Shown in pieces: positions 52,764 to 61,634 of a stretch of 64,000 nucleotides of DNA (its first letter is position 1; every line of letters starts with the position of its first letter). Source of the DNA: Sphingomonadales bacterium (lineage in GTDB: Bacteria > Pseudomonadota > Alphaproteobacteria > Sphingomonadales > Sphingomonadaceae); NCBI GenBank assembly GCA_017309275.1, contig JAFKLT010000048.1, positions 1 to 64,000 of the forward strand, given 5' to 3'. The notes below the pieces were generated by a model that worked only from the letters and a program-made list of their open reading frames with translations, had not been told where the DNA came from and did not search any database. The position numbers were made by a program, and so were the translations under genes.

Positions 52764-53703
52764 GCGAACGCTGCCTTCGGAAGGCTGGCCGCCCGCCGTG
52801 CTCGATCCTGCCGGCCCCTATTCGGAGCCCGTGACCCTGCTTGCCTGGGTGCTGCTTGCTGGCGGAACCGTGATATTGGCGATCGTGCTTGGCGCACTCT
52901 GGATCGCGCTGCGCGGATCGCCTCGGCTCAAGACCCGGCTCGGCGGCGAGAAGGCGATCTGGATTCTGGGATTTGCCTTTCCCTCGGTCGTGCTCACGGG
53001 TCTGCTCGTGTGGGGCCTGATGCTCACCAGTTCGCTTTCGGCGGCGCGCGTTCCCGAAGGCGCCATGCGCGTCAAGGTCATCGGCGAGATGTGGTGGTGG
53101 CGCGTCCATTATCAGGACGGACAAGGCCGCGAGACGCTGCGCGATGCGAACGAACTCCACATTCCGATAGGACAGCCCGTCCTGCTCGAACTCGAGGCGG
53201 CCGACGTCATCCATAGCTTCTGGGTGCCGCGGCTTGGCGGCAAGATGGACATGATCCCGGGGCGCACCAATCGCTTGCTGATCGAGGCCGATGCGCCGGG
53301 TATCTACAAGGGACAGTGCGCCGAATATTGCGGCGGCCCGCACGCGCTGATGGGGTTTGTGGTGGTGGCCCACACCCCGGCGGACTTTGCGCGGTGGCAG
53401 GCTTCGCGGCTCCCGTCGCAAGGCGCCGGCGGCGAGGGGCTTGCACTTTTTCTCTCGAGCGGCTGCGCCGCCTGTCACACGATCCGCGGCACGCCGGCGC
53501 GTGGACTGGCCGGCCCCGATCTGACGCATGTCGGTTCGCGCAGGACGCTGGGCGCGGGCATATTGCCCAATAATCCGGGGACGATGGCGCGCTGGGTCGC
53601 CGACAGCCAGGCGATCAAGCCCGCGAACCGTATGCCCGCCTATCACCAGTTCAGCGGCGAGGAACTGCAGGCGCTCACCGCCTATCTGGTCACACTCAAA
53701 TGA
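52756..53703 (+). CDS. coxB: Cytochrome c oxidase subunit II with fused cytochrome c
   Basis: 315 residues. Two membrane helices (about 27-50 and 70-92), a CuA domain with CAEYCGGPHALM (binuclear copper) and ADVIHSFWVPRLGGKMD, and a C-terminal cytochrome c with CAACH and MPAYH. It takes electrons from cytochrome c and passes them to the heme-copper centre. Overlaps both neighbours by a few bases. Confidence 0.95.
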   Translation: MTERTLPSEGWPPAVLDPAGPYSEPVTLLAWVLLAGGTVILAIVLGALWIALRGSPRLKTRLGGEKAIWILGFAFPSVVLTGLLVWGLMLTSSLSAARVPEGAMRVKVIGEMWWWRVHYQDGQGRETLRDANELHIPIGQPVLLELEAADVIHSFWVPRLGGKMDMIPGRTNRLLIEADAPGIYKGQCAEYCGGPHALMGFVVVAHTPADFARWQASRLPSQGAGGEGLALFLSSGCAACHTIRGTPARGLAGPDLTHVGSRRTLGAGILPNNPGTMARWVADSQAIKPANRMPAYHQFSGEELQALTAYLVTLK

Positions 53704-56231
53704 GATGGGAAACGGGGTTCGATCCCGCGCTTTACGATCGCTTTCCGACCAGGGACGAGCGGCCGAAGGAAGAGGAGGAAGAACTCCGCCGGATCTGGTG
53801 CAAGCCCAAGGGCTGGGAATATCTGTTCGCGGTCAACAATAATTATATCGGCATCTACTATCTCGGAACCGCTTTCCTCTTCTTCCTGATGGCGGGCGTC
53901 CTCGGTCTGCTCATGCGTGCGCAACTCGCCGCGCCGATGCTCGAGATCCTGCCGCAGGGCACCTATAATCAGGTCTTCACCATGCACGGCACGGTGATGA
54001 TGTTCCTCTTCGCGGTGCCCGCGGTCGAGGCGGCAGGCGTGCTCCTGCTCCCGCAGATGCTCGCGGCGCGCGATCTGCCGTTCCCGCGGCTGTCCGCCTA
54101 TGCCTTCTGGGCCTATGCCGTCGGCGGACTTTGTTTTTTCGCCTCGATCTTCGTCGGGCTCGCGCCCGACGGCGGCTGGTTCATGTATCCGCCGCTGACG
54201 TCCAAGGCCTATTCGCCGGGAATCAACACCGACTTCTGGCTGCTCGGCATCGGCTTCATCGAGATCAGCGCGATCGCGGGGGCGATCGAGATCATCGTCG
54301 GCGTGCTGCGGACGCGCGCGCCGGGCATGCGCCTCGACAGGATGCCGATCTTCGCCTGGGCGATGCTCGTCTTCGCAGTGATGATCGTGATCGCCTTTCC
54401 GAGCATCATTCTCGGCACCTTGCTGCTCGAGATCGAGCGCGCGTTCGGCTGGCCCTTCTTCGACGCGACGCGCGGCGGAGACCCCTTGCTCTGGCAGCAT
54501 CTCTTCTGGTTTTTCGGCCACCCCGAGGTCTATATCATCTTCCTGCCCGCCGCCGGGATGATGAGCATGATCGTCGCGACCGTCGCGGGCGAGAGGCTCG
54601 TCGGCTACCGGCTCATCGTCCTTGCGATGATCGCGACGGGCTTCATCAGTTTCGGCGTGTGGGCGCATCATATGTTCACCACCGGCATGCCGCCGATGAC
54701 GACGGGCTTCTTCTCGGCCGCCTCGATGGCGGTCAACGTGCCGGCGGGCATCCAGGTCTTCTCGTGGATCGCGACGCTCGCAATCGGCAAGCCGAAGTTC
54801 AATGCGCCCGGCCTCTTCGTGATGGGCAGCATCGTTATTTTCGTGACGGGGGGTCTGACGGGTGTGATGGTAGCGATGGTGCCCTTCGACTGGCAGGCGC
54901 ACGATAGCTATTTCATCGTCGCGCACCTCCATTATGTCCTGATCGGCGGCATGGTCTTTCCGCTGTTTGCGGCCTTCTATTACTGGATTCCGATGGTGAG
55001 CAAGCGGGCGCTGTCGGAGCGGCTCGCGAAATGGGTGTTCGGCCTCATGTTCCTCGGCATGAATGTCGCCTTCCTGCCGATGCATCTGGCGGGGCTGCAG
55101 GGCATGCCGCGCCGCGTCTACACCTATCTGCCGGGGCAGGGCTTTGAGCTTCCCAATCTCATCTCGACGGTCGGCGCTTTCATGCTCGGGCTCGGTGTGC
55201 TCCTCTTCCTCGTCGACCTGGCGCGCAATTTCCGGCTCGCGCCGGGCGAGGGCAATGCCGGGAATGTCTATGGCGGCGGCACGCTCGAATGGTTGCCGAG
55301 CGAGCTCTATTCGACGCGCTCGATCCCGGTCGTCACCAGCCGCGAGCCTTTGTGGGACGATCCGGCGCTCGCGCATGAAGTCGAAAAGGGGCGCTATTTC
55401 CTCCCGCGCTCGGCGACTGGCCGTCGCGAGACGATCGTCACCAGCCCGCTGCTCGCCGAGCCCCAATATCTGCAGATCATGCCGGGGCCGTCGCCATGGC
55501 CCTTCGCCGCCGCGATCTTTACTGCGGGCTTCTTCCTCGCGCTGACGGTGCAGGCCTATATGTTCGCATGGGTGAGCGGCGTCCTCGCGGTGATCTCGGT
55601 ACTGCGATGGCTTTGGGAAACCGACCGGCCGGTCGAAATCGAGGGTGTCGACATTGGCGCCGACATCCGCGTCCCGACCTACGTTACCGGGCCGGCGAGC
55701 CATGGCTGGTGGGCGATGGTCATCCTGCTGGTTGTGATGGGCATGATCTTTCTCATGGCGCTGTTCAGCCTTGCCTTCCTGTCCTCGAACCAGCCGGGCT
55801 TCTGGCGGCCGCCGCCGCCCCTCGGCGAGGCGATATCGATCCTGGGGCTCTACGCTGTCGCAATCGGTCTCGCGCTCACGGCACGCGCATGCCTTCGACG
55901 CTCGCCCTTCTGGTCGGTATTCGCGCTTCTTTTGTCCGCGGCGGTTTCGAGTGCGGCGCTTGGCATGGATTACGTGAGTTGGTCGAGTAGCGAACTTGGT
56001 CCCACCGCGAGCGGGCAGGGGGCTGTCGTCTATGCGCTGCTGGCCCTTCAGGCATGCGCAGCGGCGATTGCAATCTTGATGGCGCTTTACTGCGCGGCGC
56101 GTGCTGTGCGGGGCCTTGTCCCGCAGCCTAGGAACAACAGCATCGACCTCACGATGCTCTTTCTCGTCTACACCGCGGCACAGGGGGTGACGGGCGCACT
56201 CGTCTCGCGACTGGTCGGCGCTGGCGGATGA
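53700..56231 (+). CDS. coxA: Cytochrome c oxidase subunits I and III, fused
   Basis: 843 residues. The first 560 are subunit I of an A-type heme-copper oxidase: MHGTVMMF (heme a His), WFFGHPEVYII (CuB His and cross-linked Tyr, proton-pumping Glu), VWAHHMF (two CuB His), IVAHLHYVLIGG (heme ligands). After a linker the last 270 residues are subunit-III-like membrane helices. Twelve plus about seven helices expected. Reduces O2 to water and pumps protons. ATGA overlaps the next gene. Confidence 0.95.
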   Translation: MRWETGFDPALYDRFPTRDERPKEEEEELRRIWCKPKGWEYLFAVNNNYIGIYYLGTAFLFFLMAGVLGLLMRAQLAAPMLEILPQGTYNQVFTMHGTVMMFLFAVPAVEAAGVLLLPQMLAARDLPFPRLSAYAFWAYAVGGLCFFASIFVGLAPDGGWFMYPPLTSKAYSPGINTDFWLLGIGFIEISAIAGAIEIIVGVLRTRAPGMRLDRMPIFAWAMLVFAVMIVIAFPSIILGTLLLEIERAFGWPFFDATRGGDPLLWQHLFWFFGHPEVYIIFLPAAGMMSMIVATVAGERLVGYRLIVLAMIATGFISFGVWAHHMFTTGMPPMTTGFFSAASMAVNVPAGIQVFSWIATLAIGKPKFNAPGLFVMGSIVIFVTGGLTGVMVAMVPFDWQAHDSYFIVAHLHYVLIGGMVFPLFAAFYYWIPMVSKRALSERLAKWVFGLMFLGMNVAFLPMHLAGLQGMPRRVYTYLPGQGFELPNLISTVGAFMLGLGVLLFLVDLARNFRLAPGEGNAGNVYGGGTLEWLPSELYSTRSIPVVTSREPLWDDPALAHEVEKGRYFLPRSATGRRETIVTSPLLAEPQYLQIMPGPSPWPFAAAIFTAGFFLALTVQAYMFAWVSGVLAVISVLRWLWETDRPVEIEGVDIGADIRVPTYVTGPASHGWWAMVILLVVMGMIFLMALFSLAFLSSNQPGFWRPPPPLGEAISILGLYAVAIGLALTARACLRRSPFWSVFALLLSAAVSSAALGMDYVSWSSSELGPTASGQGAVVYALLALQACAAAIAILMALYCAARAVRGLVPQPRNNSIDLTMLFLVYTAAQGVTGALVSRLVGAGG

Positions 56232-56518
56232 AGAGCTGGTTCATCATGATGGGCGGTCTCGTCCTGTGGGCCGTACATTTCTTCCTCCTCTACCTCCTCG
56301 CCGAGTTCGGAGGCAGCGGACCCGGCATACGCCTCGCAGCATCGCTCTTTACCTTGGTTATTCTCGGCGGCGTGGCATGGATGTTCCTAGCGGTGCGGCA
56401 CAAAACGTCCGGCGATCCCTTCGCGCGGTGGCGACGGCGTGCCGCCATGCTGGCGCTGGCGTTCGGCGGGCTCGGAATCGTCTTTCAATATTTGCCCATT
56501 CTGCTCGTTGATCGATAG
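56228..56518 (+). CDS. Small membrane protein at the end of the oxidase cluster
   Basis: 96 residues, three membrane helices (VLWAVHFFLLYLLAEFG, ASLFTLVILGGVAWMFLAV, AAMLALAFGGLGIVFQYLPILLV). It overlaps the CoxA/III stop by four bases and is likely an extra subunit or assembly factor. No named family. Confidence 0.75.
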   Translation: MKSWFIMMGGLVLWAVHFFLLYLLAEFGGSGPGIRLAASLFTLVILGGVAWMFLAVRHKTSGDPFARWRRRAAMLALAFGGLGIVFQYLPILLVDR

Positions 56519-56578
56519 GGCGGCGGGAACGAGGGCCGCGCCGGATCGGGCCGGTGGCCAGATTCGGGAGTAGGATGG

Positions 56579-56962
56579 ATGCAGCTGATCGAGGCTATTG
56601 CGAGGTGCGAGGAAGAGCTGCGGGCCGCGATGCTGGCCGGCGATGTCGAGGCACTGGAGCGGCTGCTTGCGGAGGACATGATCTTCGTCGATCAACAGGG
56701 GGTCAGGCGATCGCGGGAGGGTGATATAGCGGCGCACCGTTCGGGCCTGCTCGACCTGAGTTCACTCGACTTTCGCGGCGACCGCCGCATTTGGTCCCAC
56801 GGTGACGTGGCGAGCGTCGTCGTAACGGCCGATGTCGCGGGAACCTATGCCGGCGCGGCTTTCTTCGGGACTTTTGCCTATCTCCGGCTCTGGAAGCAGC
56901 AGGGCGACTGTTGGCAGATCATTCTCGCTCAATGCACGGCTTGTTCCTCGTCGGAACTGTGA
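56579..56962 (+). CDS. SnoaL/DUF4440-like protein
   Basis: 127 residues of the NTF2-like fold (AMLAGDVEALERLLAEDMIFVDQQGVRRSREGDIAAHRSG, WKQQGDCWQIILAQCTAC). Catalytic residues cannot be assigned. GGAGTAGG precedes the ATG. Confidence 0.8.
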   Translation: MQLIEAIARCEEELRAAMLAGDVEALERLLAEDMIFVDQQGVRRSREGDIAAHRSGLLDLSSLDFRGDRRIWSHGDVASVVVTADVAGTYAGAAFFGTFAYLRLWKQQGDCWQIILAQCTACSSSEL

Positions 56963-57245
56963 TCGAATTCTGCCTCGGGGAGGTTGAGCGCGGCATCTGT
57001 CGAGCGCGCTCTGGCCTCGCAGGCTCGGCCAGGGGTCGCACGGATGTAGGGCCGCGCGTGCACACTTGCCTCGCTTCTTGCCGGTGCGGGCGCGCGCGTT
57101 CACGGCGGGCAAGCCGCGCTGCGCGCGGCTCCGGCCACGGCTCCGCCGCGTCCGACCCGCCGCTCCCGCCCGCACGCCGCCCCGGCTGCGGCTCCGGCAA
57201 GAGTGCGGCTTTCGGCCCTTCGGGCCAGCGTTCTCGCTGCCAAGG

Positions 57246-57404
57246 TCAATCCGGCTTTGCGCGAAGGTTGCGGCGGATCGTTCTCAGCGCATTCTCGAGA
57301 CCTTGCGAGCGATATCCGCCTTCCGGCGTTTCGCGATCGAACAGGGCGCCGTCGTCATCCCGGCCAAGCAAGAATTCAAGCGCTTCGACAAGGTCCTGAT
57401 CCAT
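57246..57404 (-). CDS. Small acidic hypothetical protein
   Basis: 52 residues (MDQDLVEALEFLLGRDDDGALFDRETPEGGYRSQGLENALRTI). GGGAAG lies 8 bases before the ATG; the frame begins 15 bases after the interrupted endonuclease gene ends. No family recognised. Confidence 0.5.
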   Translation of the reverse strand: MDQDLVEALEFLLGRDDDGALFDRETPEGGYRSQGLENALRTIRRNLRAKPD

Positions 57405-57418
57405 GGTTGTTCTTCCCG

Positions 57419-58333
57419 TCACCGCGCCAGCGTCACCGATATGGGACAATGATCGGAGTAATGCTTGGTGCCCGACCCGTAGAGCGTCTCGGCAAAGCTC
57501 TGCATGTCCGCGCCGGCGCGCCGGTCAAGGACGATATGATCGATGAAACTGTCGTAGCGCGGATCGCATTTCGGTCCCGTCCCGGCATCTGCGAGACGGA
57601 GATCGGCGTTCGAGGGCGTGCCATCATCGAGCTCGGACCAGACGCGGTCGGCTGCAAGGCCGAGCCTGCGGTTCCAGTCGCCGAGCAGGGCGAAGCGCAC
57701 AGGCGCCTCGGCAGCCGCATCGACCCACGCCTCTAGCGCGGGGATCTGCTCGGACAGGATCGGGCACGCCTTGGCGGTATCTCCGGCAAAGCAGCCCGAC
57801 TTCAAGTGGATCGAAAGCAGACGGAGCGGCCTCGCGCGCTCAGGTCGGAGCGTGATGTCGACGCCCGAGCGCAGTTGAGGATTGCCGAGCATGAGGCTGG
57901 TCACATCGGGGTGGCGGTCGAACGCAATGGTCTTGCGGATCGCGAATCCGACAGCCTGGCGGATCACGCGCTGCGACTTGTGCTCGCCGCCGCAGGTCCC
58001 GCTGGGCCTACCGGCGCGCTCTTCCATGACGACGGTATAGCGGGCGGGGTCGAACACGCGCTCTGCCGCCGCGACACTCTCCGCTTCCTGAAACGCGATC
58101 AGGTCGGCGTCGAGCCCATCGGCTATCTGCCGCATGGCGGCTTAGTCGGCGTCGGTTCGCGGCTGACATCCGTCGCCGTTATGCTCGGCAAGGAATTCGA
58201 GGTTCCAGCTCGCCAGGGTGAGCGGCCGGTCTTGCAGGACAGAGGGCGAAAAGGGCTGCGAAGCTTGCTCGGCGCCCGCGCAAGCGCTGAGCGAAAGGAG
58301 AGTAGCAGCTATAAAAAGGAGGCGCTGGTTCAT
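57419..58333 (-). pseudogene. Endonuclease/exonuclease/phosphatase-family lipoprotein broken by a nonsense codon
   Basis: Reading from ATG 58333 gives a lipoprotein signal (MNQRLLFIAATLLSLSAC) and LTLASWNLEFLAEHNGDGCQPRTDAD, then an in-frame TAA at 58144-58142, then AAMRQIADGLDADLIAFQEAE and the rest of an EEP-fold nuclease (LLGDWNRRLG, SFIDHIVLDRR, SDHCPISVTL). Homologues usually read a Tyr at that place, so one base change explains the stop. Without readthrough the catalytic half would need a new start (ATG 58135) and would lack the signal peptide and the first Asn of the active site. Confidence 0.75.
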
Positions 58334-58675
58334 CGGGCGCTTCTGGCCGCGACGCGGGGCGCTTTCAACCTCTTCGTTGGTAGCAATATTATCTGGGGAG
58401 AGAACCTCGTCTCCCGGGAACCAGGGGGAGAGACGAGGCACTACAAGAATGCGCACCTACGAGGAACTGTTCCGAATGACGTGTAATATGATATTGATTT
58501 CGATCAAGTTTACCCGAATTTCCGTGCGGTACTCGACTTTCCAACAAGGAGGTTCGTGATCCATTGTTCGGCGCGAGCTGATGTCTGGCTTCGGCGATTC
58601 ATAGGGACTTCGTGATCGCGGGAACAAGGCTGGCTCCCTTGCCGTTGTTAAAGAGCCTATATCGGAGACCGATGC
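58334..58675. other. Intergenic, about 340 bases
   Basis: No gene seen. It includes GGAACTGTTCC, a small palindrome at 58463-58473, and at 58621-58646 the EcfG promoter of the VOC gene. No convincing frame has a ribosome binding site. Confidence 0.45.
58621..58646 (+). promoter_or_regulatory. EcfG-type promoter of the VOC gene
   Basis: GGAAC-N17-CGTT, 29 bases before the ATG at 58676. Confidence 0.75.
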
Positions 58676-59098
58676 ATGCAGCAGCAGATTGCAGTCGTGA
58701 CGCTCGGGATCGCGGATCTCGTCCGGTCCCGCCGCTTCTATAGCGAAGGCTTCGGCTGGACGCCGGTGTTCGCGAACGAGGAAATCGCCTTCTATCAGAT
58801 GAACGGTCTGATCCTCGGCACATGGCTTGAGGCAAAGCTCGCCGAGGACATGACGCGGACCTCGTTGGGAGGCCCGGGGGCCTTCGCGCTCGCCCATAAT
58901 GTCGGGTCGGCGGAAGAGGTCGATGCAGTGATCGCGGCACTGGAGGCTGCAGGCGGGCGGGTGCTCCGGCCAGGCGATGCACCGCCGCATGGCGGCTATC
59001 GGGGCTATGTCGCCGATCCCGACGATCACGCCTGGGAAATCGCTTGGAATCCGGCTTGGCCGATCGACGCCGAAGGCCATGTGACCTTCAGCGCCTGA
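58676..59098 (+). CDS. VOC-superfamily protein (glyoxalase/bleomycin-resistance-like)
   Basis: 140 residues with one VOC unit: IAVVTLGIADLVRSRRFYSEGFGWTPVF, DPDDHAWEIAWNPAW. Metal ligands are not fully clear. Function could be antibiotic binding, glyoxalase or dioxygenase. Behind a perfect EcfG promoter. Confidence 0.85.
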   Translation: MQQQIAVVTLGIADLVRSRRFYSEGFGWTPVFANEEIAFYQMNGLILGTWLEAKLAEDMTRTSLGGPGAFALAHNVGSAEEVDAVIAALEAAGGRVLRPGDAPPHGGYRGYVADPDDHAWEIAWNPAWPIDAEGHVTFSA

Positions 59099-59107
59099 CG
59101 TCGGGTC

Positions 59108-59383
59108 TTAGCCGTTGAGGCGATCCTTGACCGCCTTCGCCGCGCCGAAGCCGAGCTTTTTCGAGGCCGCGATCTGGATGGTCTCACCGGTCGAAGGGTT
59201 GCGGCCCTCGCGGGCTGCGCTTTCCTTGACCTTGAACTTGCCGAAGCCGTTTACCGATACTTCCTCGCCCTTGGCGGCGGCGTCGGCGATCGCGGCGAAC
59301 ACGGCGTCGACAGCCTTCTTGCCGTCGGCCTTGCTGGTTCCGAGCGCGCTAGCAACTGCGTCCGAAAGGTCGGCATGGTTCAT
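59108..59383 (-). CDS. hup: HU-family DNA-binding protein
   Basis: 91 residues; helix pair ADLSDAVASALGTSKADGKKAV and the beta arm VNGFGKFKVKESAAREGRNPSTGETIQIAASKKLGFGAAKAVKD. HU bends and compacts DNA. GGGAGATATTGA precedes the ATG. Confidence 0.95.
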   Translation of the reverse strand: MNHADLSDAVASALGTSKADGKKAVDAVFAAIADAAAKGEEVSVNGFGKFKVKESAAREGRNPSTGETIQIAASKKLGFGAAKAVKDRLNG

Positions 59384-59463
59384 TCAATATCTCCCTTATG
59401 CGGTCGGCCCCTCGCCGACCGGGCGGTCTCTATAGGAGCGAATATTTGCCTTCGCTATCGCGA

Positions 59464-60054
59464 TCAACTCGCGAGGCTGCGGAAGGTGATCGACCAGCGC
59501 GCCGTCTCGATCGGCGCGATGCTATGTTCCCACGCGTGCCGCGCTTCGCCGGTGAAACGATAGATCGAGCGGGGCGCGAGCGGCAGTGCAAAGCGGTCGA
59601 ACTTGTCTCCTCGGCGGCGCCGGAAGCGCATCGCCGCCTCTGCTCCCAGCGAAATGCCGACGACATGCTCGAAGACGGGCCGGTCTTTATGCCAGCCGAT
59701 GCCGGCCCCGGGGCCGTATGAAATCAGCAGCGCCTGCGCGAGGGCGCCCGGCGGAAGTTCTGAAAAACGCTCGGCGCGAGCGGCGATCGGCGCGAGCCAG
59801 TCGGGGATCGGCGCGGCGCGTGCGAAAACCCCCGTCTGGAAATCATAGCTCCATCCGAATGAGCGGGTGAGGCGTTTGCCCTCCCATTGCTGGAATTTGA
59901 AGGCCTCGAGCCCAGCATGTTCGATATGGGCTATGAGCGCCGCTTCCTCGGCTTCCGTGACGAAGGCTTCGGCCGCTTCGAGACCGGGAAGCAGTGCACG
60001 GCCAAACAGATCGGCCTGCGCCGCGGCACTTTTGCTGACAGGGTTGTGTTTCAT
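59464..60054 (-). CDS. AlkB-like 2-oxoglutarate/Fe(II) dioxygenase
   Basis: 196 residues. HxD motif GWHKDRP, second His in WEHSI and 2-OG Arg in RWSITFRSL. Removes alkyl groups from DNA or RNA bases. It is preceded by a DUF6961 gene and a SRAP gene on the same strand, overlapping by ATGA, so a repair operon. Confidence 0.92.
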   Translation of the reverse strand: MKHNPVSKSAAAQADLFGRALLPGLEAAEAFVTEAEEAALIAHIEHAGLEAFKFQQWEGKRLTRSFGWSYDFQTGVFARAAPIPDWLAPIAARAERFSELPPGALAQALLISYGPGAGIGWHKDRPVFEHVVGISLGAEAAMRFRRRRGDKFDRFALPLAPRSIYRFTGEARHAWEHSIAPIETARWSITFRSLAS

Positions 60055-60230
60055 GTCCTTGCGAGTGCGTTCAGCTTCGCCGCGATCGCTTTCCAGCGCT
60101 CGACGCCCGCATTATCCCCCGCGAGCGCGAGCGCACCGATGCGCGCTGCGACGAAGCGCGGTGCGCCCGCTCCATGCTGCTTTTCGACGGCGAGGGCGCA
60201 GGCCCAGAGATGGCGGTCTTCGGTGAGCAT
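60051..60230 (-). CDS. DUF6961 small protein
   Basis: 59 residues (MLTEDRHLWACALAVEKQHGAGAPRFVAARIGALALAGDNAGVERWKAIAAKL), the DUF6961-type helical protein common in sphingomonads. It overlaps the SRAP stop (TGATG) and the AlkB start (ATGA). No function known to me; the operon suggests a link to repair. Confidence 0.8.
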   Translation of the reverse strand: MLTEDRHLWACALAVEKQHGAGAPRFVAARIGALALAGDNAGVERWKAIAAKLNALART

Positions 60231-60904
60231 CAGAGCAGGGTCGGCATATCGGGGAGCGGGGGCGACGTCCTGCCGCGGTTGCTCCAGGGGTCGTTGCTAT
60301 GCTCGGCAACGAGGCGGTCGCCCGGATATTTGCGCACGAGCCCGAATGCTTCGTCGGCGGGCGCGTGCAGCCAAGTCTCATGATCTTCGGGACGGAGGAT
60401 CACCGGCATGCGGTCGTGGATATCGAGCAGTTCCTCGGTCGCGTCCACCATCACGCCGGTATAGGCGTCGCCCCATTCGTCGGTGGGGCGCCATAGTCCC
60501 GCCCAGGCCGCAAGCGGCTGATCGGTGACGCTGACCCAGGTCTTCGTCATTGCGCCTTTTTCGCCGACGGCTTCGGCAAAGGCGGTGAACGGGATCAGGC
60601 AGCGATGCGCCGGCTGGGCAAACCATTGGCTCCACATACCATAAGGATTGAAGAGCTGATCGTCGCGTGCGTTGTTCGTCGGGCTCGGCTTGTTAGGCAG
60701 GCCCGTCTTCTTGCTTTTGGAGTGGCGCGGAAAACCCCAGGTCATCGAGCGCAGGACGCGCTTTCCCTGCTCTTCGCGGACGACCATGCCCGAATAGCCG
60801 GGATACACATCCTCGGCGCTGTTGAACGCCGGTACGGGGAGGTCGACGCCGAAATGCGCCGCAACCTCGGCCGCGCTTTTGCGCTCGGTGTAGAGATTGC
60901 ACAT
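60230..60904 (-). CDS. SRAP-family AP-site shielding protein (YedK-like)
   Basis: 224 residues. Cys2 (MCN) that cross-links to abasic sites, Asn78 in NNARDD, Glu111 in CLIPFTAFAEA and His163 in DIHDRMPVIL form the active set of HMCES/YedK. It covers abasic sites in single-stranded DNA. Overlaps the next genes downstream. Confidence 0.93.
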   Translation of the reverse strand: MCNLYTERKSAAEVAAHFGVDLPVPAFNSAEDVYPGYSGMVVREEQGKRVLRSMTWGFPRHSKSKKTGLPNKPSPTNNARDDQLFNPYGMWSQWFAQPAHRCLIPFTAFAEAVGEKGAMTKTWVSVTDQPLAAWAGLWRPTDEWGDAYTGVMVDATEELLDIHDRMPVILRPEDHETWLHAPADEAFGLVRKYPGDRLVAEHSNDPWSNRGRTSPPLPDMPTLL

Positions 60905-60964
60905 GGACGTCAGTCTATCAGCATCGAGCCGGGAAGGAAGGGCATGGGGGGAAACGGCGCTCTG

Positions 60965-61624
60965 CTAGAGCAGCGCTTGCTGGGGCCGCGCGCTCGGCGG
61001 CAATTTGCCGCTGCGCCAAAGATCGTCGGTATGCTCGGCGACAAAATTTTCTGCGGGCGGTGGCGGACGAAACTGGAAGCCGATGACATCCTTGATCGAG
61101 CCGTGGAGCCAGCGTTCATATTCATGGGGCATGAGGAGGACGGGCATGCGATCGTTGGTGGGATGCACGAGCTCGTTCGCGTCCATCGTCATGCCGGCGT
61201 AAACGGGACCCAATTCGGGGGTGTTCTTGGCGAAGCCCGCCCAGGCCATGATCGGCTGGCCTTCGGCAGAGAACCAACTGCGTGTCTTCTCGCCCGGCGA
61301 GCCGTTGGGGTTCGCGAAGTGCGTCAGCGGAATGAGGCAGCGATAGCGGGGCTCGACGACGAGACCTTCCCACATCGGGTTGGTGAGATCGGCGACGAGG
61401 CCGATGCGGCCCGGCGGATCGCCGCGCAGCCGCATCTCGCGGGTGAGGCGCGGGAAGCCCCAGAGCATCTGGCGAAGGTGCCGCCGGCCGTTCGTTTCGT
61501 GGACGACGAGGCCGGGGAGGGCCTCGATCGTCTCCGAGGGAACGGCGATATCGGTAAAGCCGCCGGCGCCGAAATGATCGGCGACGTCCGAAGCCGTGGC
61601 GGCAAGGGTGTAGAGGCGGCTCAT
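60965..61624 (-). CDS. SRAP paralogue lacking catalytic residues
   Basis: 219 residues. The SRAP fold is clear (LWGFPRLTREM, CLIPLTHFA, MAWAGFA, DRMPVLLMP) but Cys2 is Ser (MSRLYTL), the Glu equivalent of Glu111 is Asn105, and the His equivalent is Asn157 (TNDRMP). It cannot form the covalent DNA link and is a pseudoenzyme candidate. Downstream of 61635-62078 by 10 bases, in a LexA-box operon. Confidence 0.88.
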   Translation of the reverse strand: MSRLYTLAATASDVADHFGAGGFTDIAVPSETIEALPGLVVHETNGRRHLRQMLWGFPRLTREMRLRGDPPGRIGLVADLTNPMWEGLVVEPRYRCLIPLTHFANPNGSPGEKTRSWFSAEGQPIMAWAGFAKNTPELGPVYAGMTMDANELVHPTNDRMPVLLMPHEYERWLHGSIKDVIGFQFRPPPPAENFVAEHTDDLWRSGKLPPSARPQQALL

Positions 61625-61634
61625 CTCTCGGGCT

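Noticed and set aside
53682-55703. Minus-strand frame of 673 codons across coxA
   Set aside because: Antisense shadow of the oxidase subunit gene; no family-like motif and extreme charge composition.
56963-57245. GC-rich stretch with repeated-looking CGGCTCCGGC
   Set aside because: No tandem repeat unit and no frame with a ribosome binding site; treated as plain intergenic DNA.
58448-58473. EcfG-like site GGAAC-N17-CATT before the broken endonuclease
   Set aside because: The -10 is CATT and GGAACTGTTCC is itself a short palindrome, so the match is too weak to list as a promoter.
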